Of a stretch of 64,000 nucleotides of DNA, positions 43,268-51,756 are shown piece by piece. The position numbers were made by a program, and so were the translations under genes. The notes beneath the pieces were generated by a model. It had not been told where the DNA came from, did no database searches, and saw nothing but the letters and a program-made list of their open reading frames with translations. Each line of letters begins with the position of its first letter. Position 1 is the stretch's first letter. Origin of the DNA: Bordetella genomosp. 4 (lineage in GTDB: Bacteria > Pseudomonadota > Gammaproteobacteria > Burkholderiales > Burkholderiaceae_B); assembly GCF_002261185.1 (NCBI RefSeq), contig NZ_NEVQ01000015.1, positions 20,128 to 84,127 of the forward strand. The letters are read 5' to 3'.

Positions 43268-43993
43268 TCAGGGAATCAAGTTCATTTCAACGTGGATGAA
43301 ATCCCCACGGTAGGAGACCTCGCTCAGATAAATCACACGCCCGTCCGCGTCCACAAAGACGCGGCGCACCTCGGCAATGGGCGTGTTCACCGCCACCTGC
43401 AAGTGCTGGGCAACCTCGGTATCGGCAGTGCCGATGGTCAATGCCTGCCGCGCCTGGGCAATCGTGATGCTGGGCATGGACACCAACAGTGGAATCACGG
43501 TTTCATTGCGAAAACGCTCCGGATGCTGGCGAAATACATCCTCGGCCAGATAAATATTGATCACGCAATACGGCTGGTCCTGGCGTTCGTGGACGCGGCG
43601 CATAAAGACATAGCGCTCGGCCGCCGTGCCGTCCTGCGGCGTGACCGGGGCGCGATGGATGGACTCGTCGATCGTCACGATCTTGGGCTTGGTATCCCGG
43701 TACATATTGGCCAGCTCCGCCAGAGTGGTCTGCACCCGTAGCCAGCGGTCGTTGGGAGGCAAGCCTGTTACGAAGGTCCCTCGCCCCTGTTGGGGTGAAA
43801 CCAGCCCCTCGCGGGTCAGGACGTCCACCGCCTGGCGAACCGTCACCCTGGCCACCCCGAACTCGGCAACGAGCTCCTCGAGGGACGGCACTTTCTGTCC
43901 CTGCTCCCACACGCCGCGACCGATGCGCTGACGCATCAGGTCTGCCAATTGGAGATAGCGAGGAATAGGGCTGTCGTGAAAGTTGATAGCCAT
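43268..43993 (-). CDS. GntR-family regulator, HutC/UTRA subfamily
   Basis: The start is ATG 43993 (MAINFHDSPIPRYLQ); a TTG two codons earlier is possible. The 241-residue protein has an N-terminal winged helix (residues ~8-75, LADLMRQRIGRGVWEQGQKVPSLEELVAEFGVARVTVRQAVDVLTREGLV) and a C-terminal UTRA effector domain (from residue ~95, QTTLAELANMYRDTKPKIV, to TPIAEVRRVFVDADGRVIYLSEVSYRGDFIHVEMNL). It is 13 bases upstream of the enolase-family gene and probably regulates it, together with the divergent ABC importer. The 97-base divergent spacer contains a strong inverted repeat (44044-44060). Confidence 0.94.
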   Translation of the reverse strand: MAINFHDSPIPRYLQLADLMRQRIGRGVWEQGQKVPSLEELVAEFGVARVTVRQAVDVLTREGLVSPQQGRGTFVTGLPPNDRWLRVQTTLAELANMYRDTKPKIVTIDESIHRAPVTPQDGTAAERYVFMRRVHERQDQPYCVINIYLAEDVFRQHPERFRNETVIPLLVSMPSITIAQARQALTIGTADTEVAQHLQVAVNTPIAEVRRVFVDADGRVIYLSEVSYRGDFIHVEMNLIP

Positions 43994-44043
43994 AAACAAA
44001 TAGCCATATGTTGTTTGCTGAACGTATGGTCTACAGTACGATT

Positions 44044-44060
44044 TGACCTATAAAAGGTCA
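44044..44060. promoter_or_regulatory. Inverted repeat in the divergent spacer (candidate operator)
   Basis: TGACCT-ataaa-AGGTCA is a perfect 6-bp dyad with a five-base spacer. It lies between the GntR gene and the SsuC-like permease gene and 31 bases upstream of the permease TTG start. It could be the GntR/UTRA operator or an RNA hairpin in the 5' leader; position supports the first. Confidence 0.45.
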
Positions 44061-44090
44061 AGCGCCTTCGCTTTTTACGGAGGAGACATC

Positions 44091-44858
44091 TTGCGCAATC
44101 GTTCCGTAGTGCAACGCGTGGCGTTGATTGCCGCCCCGTGGCTGCTCATCGTATTGGCGTGGTACGCAGTGCGAGCCAGCGGCCTGGTCAGCCCTGCCCT
44201 GGTTCCCAGCCCGCACGAGGTGCTGGCGAAATTTCTGGAGCTGATGCAAACCCGGCTGCCACATGACATCTTGATGTCGACTCAGCGCGTGCTGGTCGGT
44301 GTCGTGTTGGGAATTGTGCTGGCCGTGCCGGTCGGGTTTGTACTGGGCTGGTATCAATCGATACGCAGCTTTGTCGATCCGGTCATCAATTTTTTCCGCG
44401 CCCTGCCGCCGATTGCGTTGATTCCGCTGGTGATCGTGTATTTTGGGATAGGCGAGTCGGCCAAGATCGCGATTCTGTTTTATGCATCGTTCTTTGCCGG
44501 CGTCATTGTCATGTACGAAGGCATTGCGCAGATCAATCCCATATTCGTACGTGTGTCGCGGACACTGGGTGCGAGCGATGGTGAGATTTTTCGCAAGGTC
44601 ATCGTGCCGCTCACGATTCCCCATATGTTGACCGCGCTGCGTGTGGCGCTGGGAGTCGCCTGGGCGACGCTGGTCGCCTCGGAACTGATTGCCGCTCAGC
44701 AGGGACTGGGGGCCTTGATTCAGGATGCGTCGTCGTTCTTTCAGCTCGATATCATTTACGTCGGCATCATCTGCATCGGCCTCATCGCGCTGATCATGGA
44801 TCTGATTCTGCGCGCGCTGGCGCGCCGCCTGGTGGCATGGCAGGAGCGCATCGCATGA
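44091..44858 (+). CDS. ABC importer permease, SsuC/TauC family
   Basis: A TTG at 44091 (MRNRSVVQRVALIAAPW) is preferred because GGAGGAG (44079-44085) is the best binding site and sits five bases before it; the longer TTG-started frame at 44043 has none. The 255-residue membrane protein has six helices. The EAA-like loop is VSRTLGASDGEIFRKVIVPLTIPHMLTALRVALGVAWATLVASELIAAQQGLG near residues 160-212. Its stop overlaps the ATPase start. It is the permease of an importer for sulfonates, taurine-like or other small carboxylated compounds; the neighbouring catabolic genes favour a sugar or acid derivative. Confidence 0.91.
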   Translation: MRNRSVVQRVALIAAPWLLIVLAWYAVRASGLVSPALVPSPHEVLAKFLELMQTRLPHDILMSTQRVLVGVVLGIVLAVPVGFVLGWYQSIRSFVDPVINFFRALPPIALIPLVIVYFGIGESAKIAILFYASFFAGVIVMYEGIAQINPIFVRVSRTLGASDGEIFRKVIVPLTIPHMLTALRVALGVAWATLVASELIAAQQGLGALIQDASSFFQLDIIYVGIICIGLIALIMDLILRALARRLVAWQERIA

Positions 44859-45670
44859 CATCGAACACCCCTGTACGCCTGCAGTTTTCCGATGTGTCCG
44901 TGGACTATCCCACGGCGCACGGGCCGATGCGGGTACTCGACGGCATCAATCTCGATATCCATCAGGGCGAGTTTGTCTCGATCATCGGCCCCTCTGGCTG
45001 CGGCAAGACCACGATGATGAATATGGTGGCGGGCTTTTTGCAGCCTACCCAGGGCACAGTCCAGCTGGATGGAAAGCCCATCACCGGCCCGGGGCCGGAC
45101 CGGGGCGTGATTTTCCAGGAATACGGCGTATTTCCCTGGCTGACCGTGAAAGAGAACATCGCGTTCGGCCTGACGCTGCGCGCCAATCAAGTCAGCCGCG
45201 CCGAGCGCGACGAGATCTGTCAGCGCTACATGTCGCTGATGGGGCTCGCCGATTTTGCGAACCACCATCCCAAGCACCTGTCCGGCGGCATGCGCCAGCG
45301 CCTGGCCCTGGCGCGCGCCTACGCTGTCAAACCGCAGTTTCTGCTGATGGACGAGCCTTTCGGGGCGCTGGACGCACAGACACGCACGGCTATGCAGGAC
45401 TTGCTGCTGCAAGTGCTGCTGGCCGAAAACAAGACCGTCATGCTGATCACGCACTCGGTCGAAGAAGCCATCTATCTGTCATCGCGCATTGTGGTGGTCA
45501 CGGCGAGACCGGCGCGGATCCGTACGGTGATCGACGTGCCATTTGCCTATCCGCGTGCGGAAAATCTGCACGAAGACCCGCGCTTTGGGGAATTGCGTTC
45601 GCATATCCGCAGTCTGGTCATGGAGGAATACGCCCGGCAGGCCAGCCAGGCGGTGCGTCTGTCTGAATGA
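44855..45670 (+). CDS. ABC importer ATPase, SsuB/TauB family
   Basis: The start is ATG 44855, overlapping the permease TGA as ATGA; the frame upstream of it adds six codons inside the permease gene. The 271-residue protein has Walker A GPSGCGKTT near residue 47, VIFQEYGVFPWLTVKENIAFGL as the Q-loop, signature LSGGMRQR near 149, Walker B FLLMDEPFGALDAQTR near 170 and the switch histidine in VMLITHSVEEAIYL. It energises the preceding permease and ends three bases into the frame of the binding-protein gene, whose start lies 86 bases later. Confidence 0.93.
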   Translation: MTSNTPVRLQFSDVSVDYPTAHGPMRVLDGINLDIHQGEFVSIIGPSGCGKTTMMNMVAGFLQPTQGTVQLDGKPITGPGPDRGVIFQEYGVFPWLTVKENIAFGLTLRANQVSRAERDEICQRYMSLMGLADFANHHPKHLSGGMRQRLALARAYAVKPQFLLMDEPFGALDAQTRTAMQDLLLQVLLAENKTVMLITHSVEEAIYLSSRIVVVTARPARIRTVIDVPFAYPRAENLHEDPRFGELRSHIRSLVMEEYARQASQAVRLSE

Positions 45671-45756
45671 TCCTGGCGCGCGTGTCTCACGCCGCGCTGT
45701 TCCCGTTTTTCTTGACTCGTTATGTCGTCGTTTCGCCTGCTAAAAGGAGCCTCCAC

Positions 45757-46761
45757 ATGAATCCGCAGCGCAGAACCTTATTGAAAACCGGCGCCCTCGC
45801 GGCCGCCATGTCGGGTATAGGCATGCCATTACTGGCCCGTGCCGCGCAGCCCGTGCGCGTGGGCTATCTGCATACGCCCGCCGTAGACGGCCAAATCTGG
45901 ACAGGCCTGGAAACCGGTGCTTTTGCCGAGCAAGGCCTGGATTTGCAAATGATCAAGTTCACCACCGGACTCGAACTGTTCCAGGCCATGATCGGAGGCA
46001 GTCTCGATGTACTGTCCACCGGTGCCGTTGTATCCAATTTCCCGGCACGCGGCCAAGGCAAAGTCTTTTTGCTGAACAATGTGGAATACGCGACGGCGCA
46101 GTTGTGGGTACGAGCAGACTCCGGCATCAAGAGCGCCGCCGATCTCAAGGGCAAGAAGATCTCGACCACGGCCGGCACCACTGCGCACGTTTTCCTGAAT
46201 CGAGTACTGCAAGGAGCCAATCTGCAAGAAGGCAAAGACGTGCAGATCGTGAATCAGCGCATGACTGAGGCTGTCACCTCGTTCATTTCAGGCGCAGTAC
46301 CCGCCGTGGCGTTATGGGTACCGTTTGACGTGACCGTCAAACAAAAGGCCGAAGGCGCGCGCATGCTGGTCGATGCCTCGGCCTTTTATCCCGAGGCCGC
46401 CATCGTGGGCGGCTGGGCCGCGCGCAATGACTTCTACGACAAGAATCCCCAGTTGATCCAATCGCTGATCAAGGGCTGGGTCAAGGCCAATGATCACCTC
46501 CTGTCGCACACGGACGAAGCCATTGCAGCACTGCAGAAAAAACAGTATCCCGAAGTCCCGCTGGCCGACCTCAAGAATCAATTCAAAGCGTCGAAGTATT
46601 TCACCTCCGGCGAATGGCGGGCCAAATACGCCGACGGCACCGTCACGAAATGGCTGCAGCAGGTCACAGACTTTTTCGTCAAGACCGCCAATATTTCCAA
46701 CCCCGTGCCCGCCAGTACCTATTTCGATCCCAAGCCCTATCTAGACATCGTGAAAGCCTAA
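45757..46761 (+). CDS. Periplasmic binding protein of an SsuA/TauA/NMT1-type importer
   Basis: The start is ATG 45757 (MNPQRRTLLKTGALAAA), with AAAGGAG upstream; an in-frame start at 45667 is rejected. The 334-residue protein has a twin-arginine signal (QRRTLLKTG, hydrophobic to ARA-AQP near residue 30), then VRVGYLHTPAVDGQIWTGLETGAFAEQGLDLQM, typical of the NMT1/SsuA fold. It completes the three-gene importer and is followed by the GMC oxidoreductase gene 17 bases later. This suggests that the imported compound is an alcohol or sugar-like molecule. Exact ligand unknown. Confidence 0.92.
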   Translation: MNPQRRTLLKTGALAAAMSGIGMPLLARAAQPVRVGYLHTPAVDGQIWTGLETGAFAEQGLDLQMIKFTTGLELFQAMIGGSLDVLSTGAVVSNFPARGQGKVFLLNNVEYATAQLWVRADSGIKSAADLKGKKISTTAGTTAHVFLNRVLQGANLQEGKDVQIVNQRMTEAVTSFISGAVPAVALWVPFDVTVKQKAEGARMLVDASAFYPEAAIVGGWAARNDFYDKNPQLIQSLIKGWVKANDHLLSHTDEAIAALQKKQYPEVPLADLKNQFKASKYFTSGEWRAKYADGTVTKWLQQVTDFFVKTANISNPVPASTYFDPKPYLDIVKA

Positions 46762-46778
46762 CCTCGCTGCAACGCGCC

Positions 46779-48389
46779 ATGTCCCAAACCTACGACTACA
46801 TCATTGTGGGAGCCGGCTCCGCCGGCTGTGTGCTGGCCAATCGCCTGAGTGCCGATCCGGCCTGCCGTGTATTGCTGCTGGAGGCCGGCGGCGCAAACAC
46901 GGGATTCTGGTTGAAGCTGCCCGTGGGATATTTCCGGTCGATCTATGACCCGCGCTATTCGTGGCAGTTTGACGTGGAGCCTCAGCCCGAAACGGGCAAT
47001 CGCTCTATCGTCTGGCCGCGCGGCCGGGTGCTGGGCGGGTCCAGCTCGATTAACGGGCTGATTTATATTCGCGGCCAGCATGCGGATTATGACGACTGGG
47101 CGCGGCTGGGCGCGAGGGGTTGGAGCTATCGGGATGTCTTGCCCATCTTCAAGCAATCCGAGTGCTACGCGGGCGGCGCGAACGAGTATCACGGTGATCA
47201 GGGCGAGTTGCATGTCTCGGACCTGCGCAATGATCACCCACTGTGTTCGGCCTGGCTGAGGGCGGGTGCCGAAGCGGGCCTGCCTAGCAGTCCTGACTTT
47301 AATGGCGCACACGATAGCGGCCTGGGCAGCTACCAGCTGACACTGCGGGGACACTGGCGCGACAGCGCAGCTACGGCGTTTTTGCGGCCAGTGCAGGCAC
47401 GTCGAAACCTCACTGTTTTGACCGATGCCCATGTCACGCGATTGCTGATTGAACGTGGCACCTGCCGCGGCGTCACCTGGCTGCAGCGCGGACAGGTCAT
47501 GCGTGCTCATGCAGCAGGCGAAGTGATTGTGGCCGCAGGCGCGCTGCAATCGCCTCATCTGCTGCAGCTATCCGGCATCGGCCCTGCCCGCCTGCTGCAA
47601 AAACACCAGATCCCCGTCCATGTCGACGCGCCGGAAGTCGGCCGCAATCTGCAGGATCATTACCAGGCGCGCGTCATCGTCAAGGTCAAAAACAAACTCT
47701 CGCTCAATGACGACGTGCGCAATCCGTTCAAGCTCGCGAACATGGGCGCGAAATGGCTCTTCAACAAAGCGGGCCCTTTGACCGTCGGCGCAGGACAGGT
47801 CGGCGGCATGGTGCGTACCGAGCATGCGCGCGATGGCCGGGCCGATATTCTGTTTAATGTCATGCCGCTATCGGTAGACAAGCCTGGGGACCCCCTGCAT
47901 GGATTTTCCGGTTTTTCCGCATCGGCCACGCAATGCCGGCCCGATTCTCGCGGCACAGTCGAAATCCGCTCGGCCGACCCCTTCGATCCACCGCGCATCG
48001 TATCCAACTATCTGACAGAACCGCACGATATCAAAGTCCTGGTCGCAGGGCTGCGCATGCTGCGCGAGATCTATCATCAACCCGCCTTTCGCGAATTCAC
48101 CGCCGGCGAGGAATACATGCCAGGTGGAGGACTACAAAATGAGCAGGACCTCGCGCAGTTCGCGCGCGAACGCGGGGGGACAGTATTCCACGTCTCGGGG
48201 ACCTGCCGTATGGGCAGCGATGCGCAGGCAGTCGTCGATCCGGCGCTACGGGTGCAGGGGGTGGACAGGTTGCGCGTCATCGATGCGTCGGTGATGCCAG
48301 CCATGGTGTCGGCCAATACCAATGCAGCCGCAATCCTGATCGGGGAAAAAGGCGCCCAACTGATCCGTGGCGCTGCTGCACATCAGTAA
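46779..48389 (+). CDS. GMC-family FAD oxidoreductase (choline/alcohol dehydrogenase type)
   Basis: The start is ATG 46779 (MSQTYDYIIVGAGSAG). The 536-residue protein opens with the FAD-binding YIIVGAGSAGCVLANRLSAD. It continues with GMC signature 1 near residue 85 (GRVLGGSSSINGLIYIRGQ) and signature 2 near residue 260 (AAGALQSPHLLQLSGIGP). It ends with the FAD/active-site block HVSGTCRMGSDAQAVVDPALRV and NTNAAAILIGEKGA, with the catalytic histidine in HVSGTCRM. It oxidises an alcohol group with FAD, passing electrons to the respiratory chain or oxygen. It follows the importer operon by 17 bases and is probably cotranscribed; the substrate is likely what the transporter brings in. Confidence 0.95.
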   Translation: MSQTYDYIIVGAGSAGCVLANRLSADPACRVLLLEAGGANTGFWLKLPVGYFRSIYDPRYSWQFDVEPQPETGNRSIVWPRGRVLGGSSSINGLIYIRGQHADYDDWARLGARGWSYRDVLPIFKQSECYAGGANEYHGDQGELHVSDLRNDHPLCSAWLRAGAEAGLPSSPDFNGAHDSGLGSYQLTLRGHWRDSAATAFLRPVQARRNLTVLTDAHVTRLLIERGTCRGVTWLQRGQVMRAHAAGEVIVAAGALQSPHLLQLSGIGPARLLQKHQIPVHVDAPEVGRNLQDHYQARVIVKVKNKLSLNDDVRNPFKLANMGAKWLFNKAGPLTVGAGQVGGMVRTEHARDGRADILFNVMPLSVDKPGDPLHGFSGFSASATQCRPDSRGTVEIRSADPFDPPRIVSNYLTEPHDIKVLVAGLRMLREIYHQPAFREFTAGEEYMPGGGLQNEQDLAQFARERGGTVFHVSGTCRMGSDAQAVVDPALRVQGVDRLRVIDASVMPAMVSANTNAAAILIGEKGAQLIRGAAAHQ

Positions 48390-48447
48390 AGCCCTGTCCT
48401 CTGCTGTCGCCCTGACCTGTAGTCACCAGTGTCCCGCTTTTTTGGCA

Positions 48448-48468
48448 AGTGTCCAAACATAAGACACT
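48448..48468. promoter_or_regulatory. Candidate upstream activator site for a sigma-54 promoter
   Basis: AGTGTC-N9-GACACT is a perfect 21-base dyad. A further AGTGTC lies at 48428-48433, 20 bases upstream. It is about 50 bases before the sigma-54 -24 element. This resembles the activator half-sites (TGTC...GACA) of AcoR-type enhancer-binding proteins. Assignment to a specific activator is not possible. Confidence 0.55.
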
Positions 48469-48518
48469 ATGCACACTGTTTGAACGGCCTTTTCCCGGCT
48501 CTCCTCAGCGTATGTAAA

Positions 48519-48535
48519 TTGGCATAGAAGTTGCT
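48519..48535 (+). promoter_or_regulatory. Sigma-54 promoter (-24/-12)
   Basis: TTGGCA at 48519-48524 and TTGCT at 48531-48535 match the RpoN elements TTGGCAC and TTGCW. The GG (48521-48522) and GC (48533-48534) are separated by exactly 10 bases, as RpoN requires. It lies about 107 bases upstream of the binding-protein ATG, so transcription would start near 48546. Confidence 0.75.
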
Positions 48536-48641
48536 TTTACTCCTCCCAGGGACGAATCCCGTAACGAGTCGGTCAACCATCGAGTACGCACAGCGACACT
48601 CGGTCCAGACCAAAAAGAATGCCAATATAAGGAGGAGCACA

Positions 48642-49862
48642 ATGAGGAAAAACGTCTTGCGCCTGGTATCGTTGACGGGCAGCATGTTGTTTGCACTAAC
48701 CGCCCATTCTCAAGATAACAAGCCATTCCGCCTGGGCGCGATTGTTGATATGACCGGTGTGTATTCCGCCCATGGCGGACCGGGGATGGTGACCGCAGTG
48801 AAAATGGCCGTGGAAGACTTTGGCGGCAAAGTCCTGGGCCGCCCGATCGAAGTCCTGTCGGCCGACTATCAGAACAAGGTCGATATCACCGCGACGAGAG
48901 CGCGAGAATGGTATGACAGAGAGAACGTCAGCGCCATCATCGAATCTACAGACTCCGCGTCGGCGCTCGCGCTGCAAGCACTGGGACAAGAAAAAAAGCG
49001 AGTCACCATCTTCGCCGGATCGGCTACCTCGAATCTGACAGGAAAATCGTGCTCGCCTTATGGCGTGCATTACGTGTATGACACGTATGCCTTGGCACAC
49101 GGCACGGGCCGCGCCGTCACGCGCGCTGGCGGCAACACATGGTTTTTCATTACAGCCGACTATGCCTTTGGCCATTCGCTGGAGCGCGATACCAAAGCGG
49201 TCATCGAAGAAAACGGCGGCAAGGTACTCGGCCAAATACGCGCACCGTTGTCGAGCCCCGATTTCTCGTCTTATCTATTGCAGGCGCAGGCATCCCGAGC
49301 CAAGGTCATTGGCCTGGCCAATGCAGGCACCGATACCCAGAACTCCGTACGGCAAGCGTCGGAATTCGGCATCACGCAAGGCGGGCAGGCACTGGCCACA
49401 TTGTTGGTGTTCTTGCATGACATCAAGGGGATGGGATTACAGGCCGCACAGGGACTGCAATTCACCACGGGATTCTACTGGGACCGCAACGAGGAAACCC
49501 GAAAATGGTCGCAGCGTTACTTTGAACGGCAGAAATCCATGCCGTCCATGGTGCAAGCCGGCGCGTACTCCGCCACGCTGCATTACCTGAACGCCGTCCA
49601 GGCCGTCGGATCGGATGAGGCCAATGCCGTGTCTGCGAAAATGAAGGAAACTCCGATTAATGACTTCTACGCCAAGAACGGCAAAATTCGCGCAGACGGC
49701 CGCATGGTCTATGACATGTATCTGGCGCAAGCCAAAACGCCGAGCGAGTCCAAAGGCGACTGGGACCTGCTGAAAATCCTGGACACGATTCCTGGGGACG
49801 AAGCGTATCGGCCATTGTCAAAGAGTGAATGCCCTTTGGTCGCTGCTGATGCTAAAAAGTAG
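48642..49862 (+). CDS. Orphan Liv-type periplasmic binding protein
   Basis: A 406-residue protein from ATG 48642, with AGGAGGAG upstream (48630-48637), an almost ideal site. The signal peptide is MRKNVLRLVSLTGSMLFALTAHSQ, and the mature part begins with the type I fold (FRLGAIVDMTGVYSAHGGPGMVTAVKMAVEDFGG, then IEVLSADYQNKVDITATRAREW). No permease or ATPase gene follows, so it must use another importer or act as a sensor. Expression is probably under sigma-54 and an enhancer-binding protein (sites at 48448-48535). The ligand may be an aromatic or amide compound. Confidence 0.93.
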   Translation: MRKNVLRLVSLTGSMLFALTAHSQDNKPFRLGAIVDMTGVYSAHGGPGMVTAVKMAVEDFGGKVLGRPIEVLSADYQNKVDITATRAREWYDRENVSAIIESTDSASALALQALGQEKKRVTIFAGSATSNLTGKSCSPYGVHYVYDTYALAHGTGRAVTRAGGNTWFFITADYAFGHSLERDTKAVIEENGGKVLGQIRAPLSSPDFSSYLLQAQASRAKVIGLANAGTDTQNSVRQASEFGITQGGQALATLLVFLHDIKGMGLQAAQGLQFTTGFYWDRNEETRKWSQRYFERQKSMPSMVQAGAYSATLHYLNAVQAVGSDEANAVSAKMKETPINDFYAKNGKIRADGRMVYDMYLAQAKTPSESKGDWDLLKILDTIPGDEAYRPLSKSECPLVAADAKK

Positions 49863-49911
49863 ATAGAACGGCCTGCGTGCCGAACGTACTCCATCTGCTA
49901 CTGCCAACTGT

Positions 49912-49938
49912 CGAAGGGCATTTTTCCCATGCCCTTCG
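49912..49938. terminator. Hairpin downstream of the orphan binding protein gene
   Basis: CGAAGGGCAT and ATGCCCTTCG form a perfect 10-bp stem with a seven-base loop (ttttccc), 50 bases after the stop codon. There is no strong T-run after it, so it is a weak intrinsic terminator or an RNA-stability hairpin. Confidence 0.5.
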
Positions 49939-49976
49939 TCCCACCATTTGATTCAATCCCTGTATGGATCGATGTT

Positions 49977-50032
49977 TTTTCTGACTGAATCAGAAAAGAA
50001 CCTCCTGGCTGACCACCATCTTTCCCTATACT
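49977..50032 (+). promoter_or_regulatory. Candidate promoter and dyad of the aldehyde dehydrogenase gene
   Basis: TATACT at 50027-50032 is a good -10 box, with a weak CTGGCT -35 16 bases upstream. The dyad TTTTCTGA (49977-49984)/TCAGAAAA (49990-49997) lies just before it and could be an operator. The regulator is not identified. Confidence 0.4.
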
Positions 50033-50092
50033 AGAACGTTTATACGGGCTCCCCTCCGGAATCCATTCAATTCAGCTTCAGGAGACTTTTCC

Positions 50093-51676
50093 ATGTCTAT
50101 CACTGGTGAGATGCTCATCGGCGCCAGCGCCGTGCGCGGCACACTGGGCGCACAGCGCGCATTTGACCCGGCTCGTAACGAACACATCGAGCCTGAATTC
50201 GGCATGGGCGGCAAGGACGAAGTCAATCGCGCCTGCGAATTGGCCGCCGCGGCGTTCGATCCCTATCGCGCTGCACCGCTGGCTCAGCGCGCCGCTTTCC
50301 TGGAAAGTATTGCCGACAACATCATGGCGCTCGGCGACGAACTGATCGCGCGCGGCATGGCCGAAACCGGCCTGCCCGAAGCCCGTCTGCAAGGCGAGCG
50401 CGGCCGTACCGTTGGCCAACTGCGTCTGTTCGCGAAAGTCGTGCGTGATGGTCTGTTCCTGAACGCCACCATCGATCCGGCCCAACCCGAACGCAAGCCC
50501 CTGCCGCGCTCGGACCTGCGCCTATCTCGCGTGCCGCTCGGCCCGGTCGCCGTGTTCGGCGCCAGCAATTTCCCATTGGCATTCTCGGTCGCCGGTGGCG
50601 ATACCGCCTCGGCACTGGCCGCGGGCTGCCCGGTTGTGGTCAAGGCGCATAGCGGCCACCCCGGCCTGTCGGAGCTGGTGGGCCGTGCCATTCAAAAAGC
50701 GGTCAAAGACAACAATCTGCCCGAGGGCGTGTTCTCGCTGCTGTTCGGCGCAGGCCGCACCCTGGGCGACGCGCTGGTTGCGCACCCTGCGATCAAGGCC
50801 GTGGGCTTTACCGGCTCGCGTCAAGGCGGCCTGGCGCTGGTACGCACCGCTAACGCCCGCCCCGAGCCGATCCCGGTCTACGCCGAGATGAGCAGCATCA
50901 ATCCTGTATTCCTGTTCCCGGGCGCGTTGTCTGCCCGCGCGGAAAGCATTGCACAAGGCTTTGCCACCTCGTTGACCGGCAGTGTGGGCCAACTGTGCAC
51001 GAATCCGGGTCTGGTCATCGCGATCGATGGTCCGGATCTGAAGCGTTTTGAATCTGCAGTGACGGCAGCGCTGCAACCCGCACCGGCCGGCACCATGCTC
51101 ACCCCGGGCATCGCCGACGCCTATAACTCCGGCGTGGCGCAACTGAGCGCAGTCGAAGGCGTATCGTGCGTAGCCAAGGGCCAAAGCAGCGAAGGCCGCC
51201 CCAATAGCGCTCAGGCCGTGCTGTATAGCACCGATGCACAGCGTTTCTTGAAAGACAAGGCGTTGGAAGCCGAAGTATTCGGTCCTGCCTCGCTTCTGAT
51301 CCGCGTGCGCGACGTCGCGGAAATGCGCGAGATCGCCGAACACCTGGAAGGCCAGTTGACCAGCACGCTGCAGATCGAAGCCAGCGACGTTGAGGCTGCG
51401 CGCACCCTGTTGCCGGTATTGGAACGCAAGGCTGGCCGCATTCTGGCCAACGGCTTCCCCACCGGTGTGGAAGTCACCTACGCCATGGTGCATGGTGGTC
51501 CGTTCCCGTCGACGTCCAATGCGATGTACACGTCGGTGGGTACGACGGCAATCGATCGTTTCTTGCGTCCGGTCTGCTATCAGGATCTGCCTGATGCGTT
51601 GCTGCCCGAGGCGGTTCAACAGGCCAATCCGCTGGGCCTGTGGCGTCTGGTCGACGGCGCGCCGCAAAAGCCCTGA
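50093..51676 (+). CDS. Aldehyde dehydrogenase, 2-oxoglutarate-semialdehyde type
   Basis: A 527-residue NAD(P)-dependent aldehyde dehydrogenase. The catalytic cysteine is C302 in GQLCTNPG and the general base E265 in [19 protein letters not shown] is the cofactor loop region. The N-terminal [36 protein letters not shown] and the length place it in the ketoglutarate-semialdehyde dehydrogenase (KGSADH) subfamily, which ends the non-phosphorylating oxidation of arabinose, xylose, glucarate and hydroxyproline. It is transcribed alone, behind the promoter at ~50030, and closed by a strong terminator. A sugar-acid dehydratase lies at 59243, supporting the pathway. Confidence 0.93.
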   Translation: MSITGEMLIGASAVRGTLGAQRAFDPARNEHIEPEFGMGGKDEVNRACELAAAAFDPYRAAPLAQRAAFLESIADNIMALGDELIARGMAETGLPEARLQGERGRTVGQLRLFAKVVRDGLFLNATIDPAQPERKPLPRSDLRLSRVPLGPVAVFGASNFPLAFSVAGGDTASALAAGCPVVVKAHSGHPGLSELVGRAIQKAVKDNNLPEGVFSLLFGAGRTLGDALVAHPAIKAVGFTGSRQGGLALVRTANARPEPIPVYAEMSSINPVFLFPGALSARAESIAQGFATSLTGSVGQLCTNPGLVIAIDGPDLKRFESAVTAALQPAPAGTMLTPGIADAYNSGVAQLSAVEGVSCVAKGQSSEGRPNSAQAVLYSTDAQRFLKDKALEAEVFGPASLLIRVRDVAEMREIAEHLEGQLTSTLQIEASDVEAARTLLPVLERKAGRILANGFPTGVEVTYAMVHGGPFPSTSNAMYTSVGTTAIDRFLRPVCYQDLPDALLPEAVQQANPLGLWRLVDGAPQKP

Positions 51677-51706
51677 TCGTAGATAGAAACGCGGTAAAGC
51701 ACCACG

Positions 51707-51745
51707 ATAACGCCGGATTCGCCCTCGAATCCGGCGTTATTTTTT
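51707..51745. terminator. Strong bidirectional terminator
   Basis: A perfect 15-bp stem (51707-51721 with 51726-51740) and a four-base loop (CCCT) are followed by a T-run. It lies between the convergent aldehyde dehydrogenase gene and the LysR gene, and serves both. Confidence 0.94.
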
Positions 51746-51756
51746 GCGTGCCCGAT

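Noticed and set aside
50522..51667. 381-codon minus-strand frame inside the aldehyde dehydrogenase
   Set aside because: It is a shadow of a highly conserved gene without recognisable motifs.
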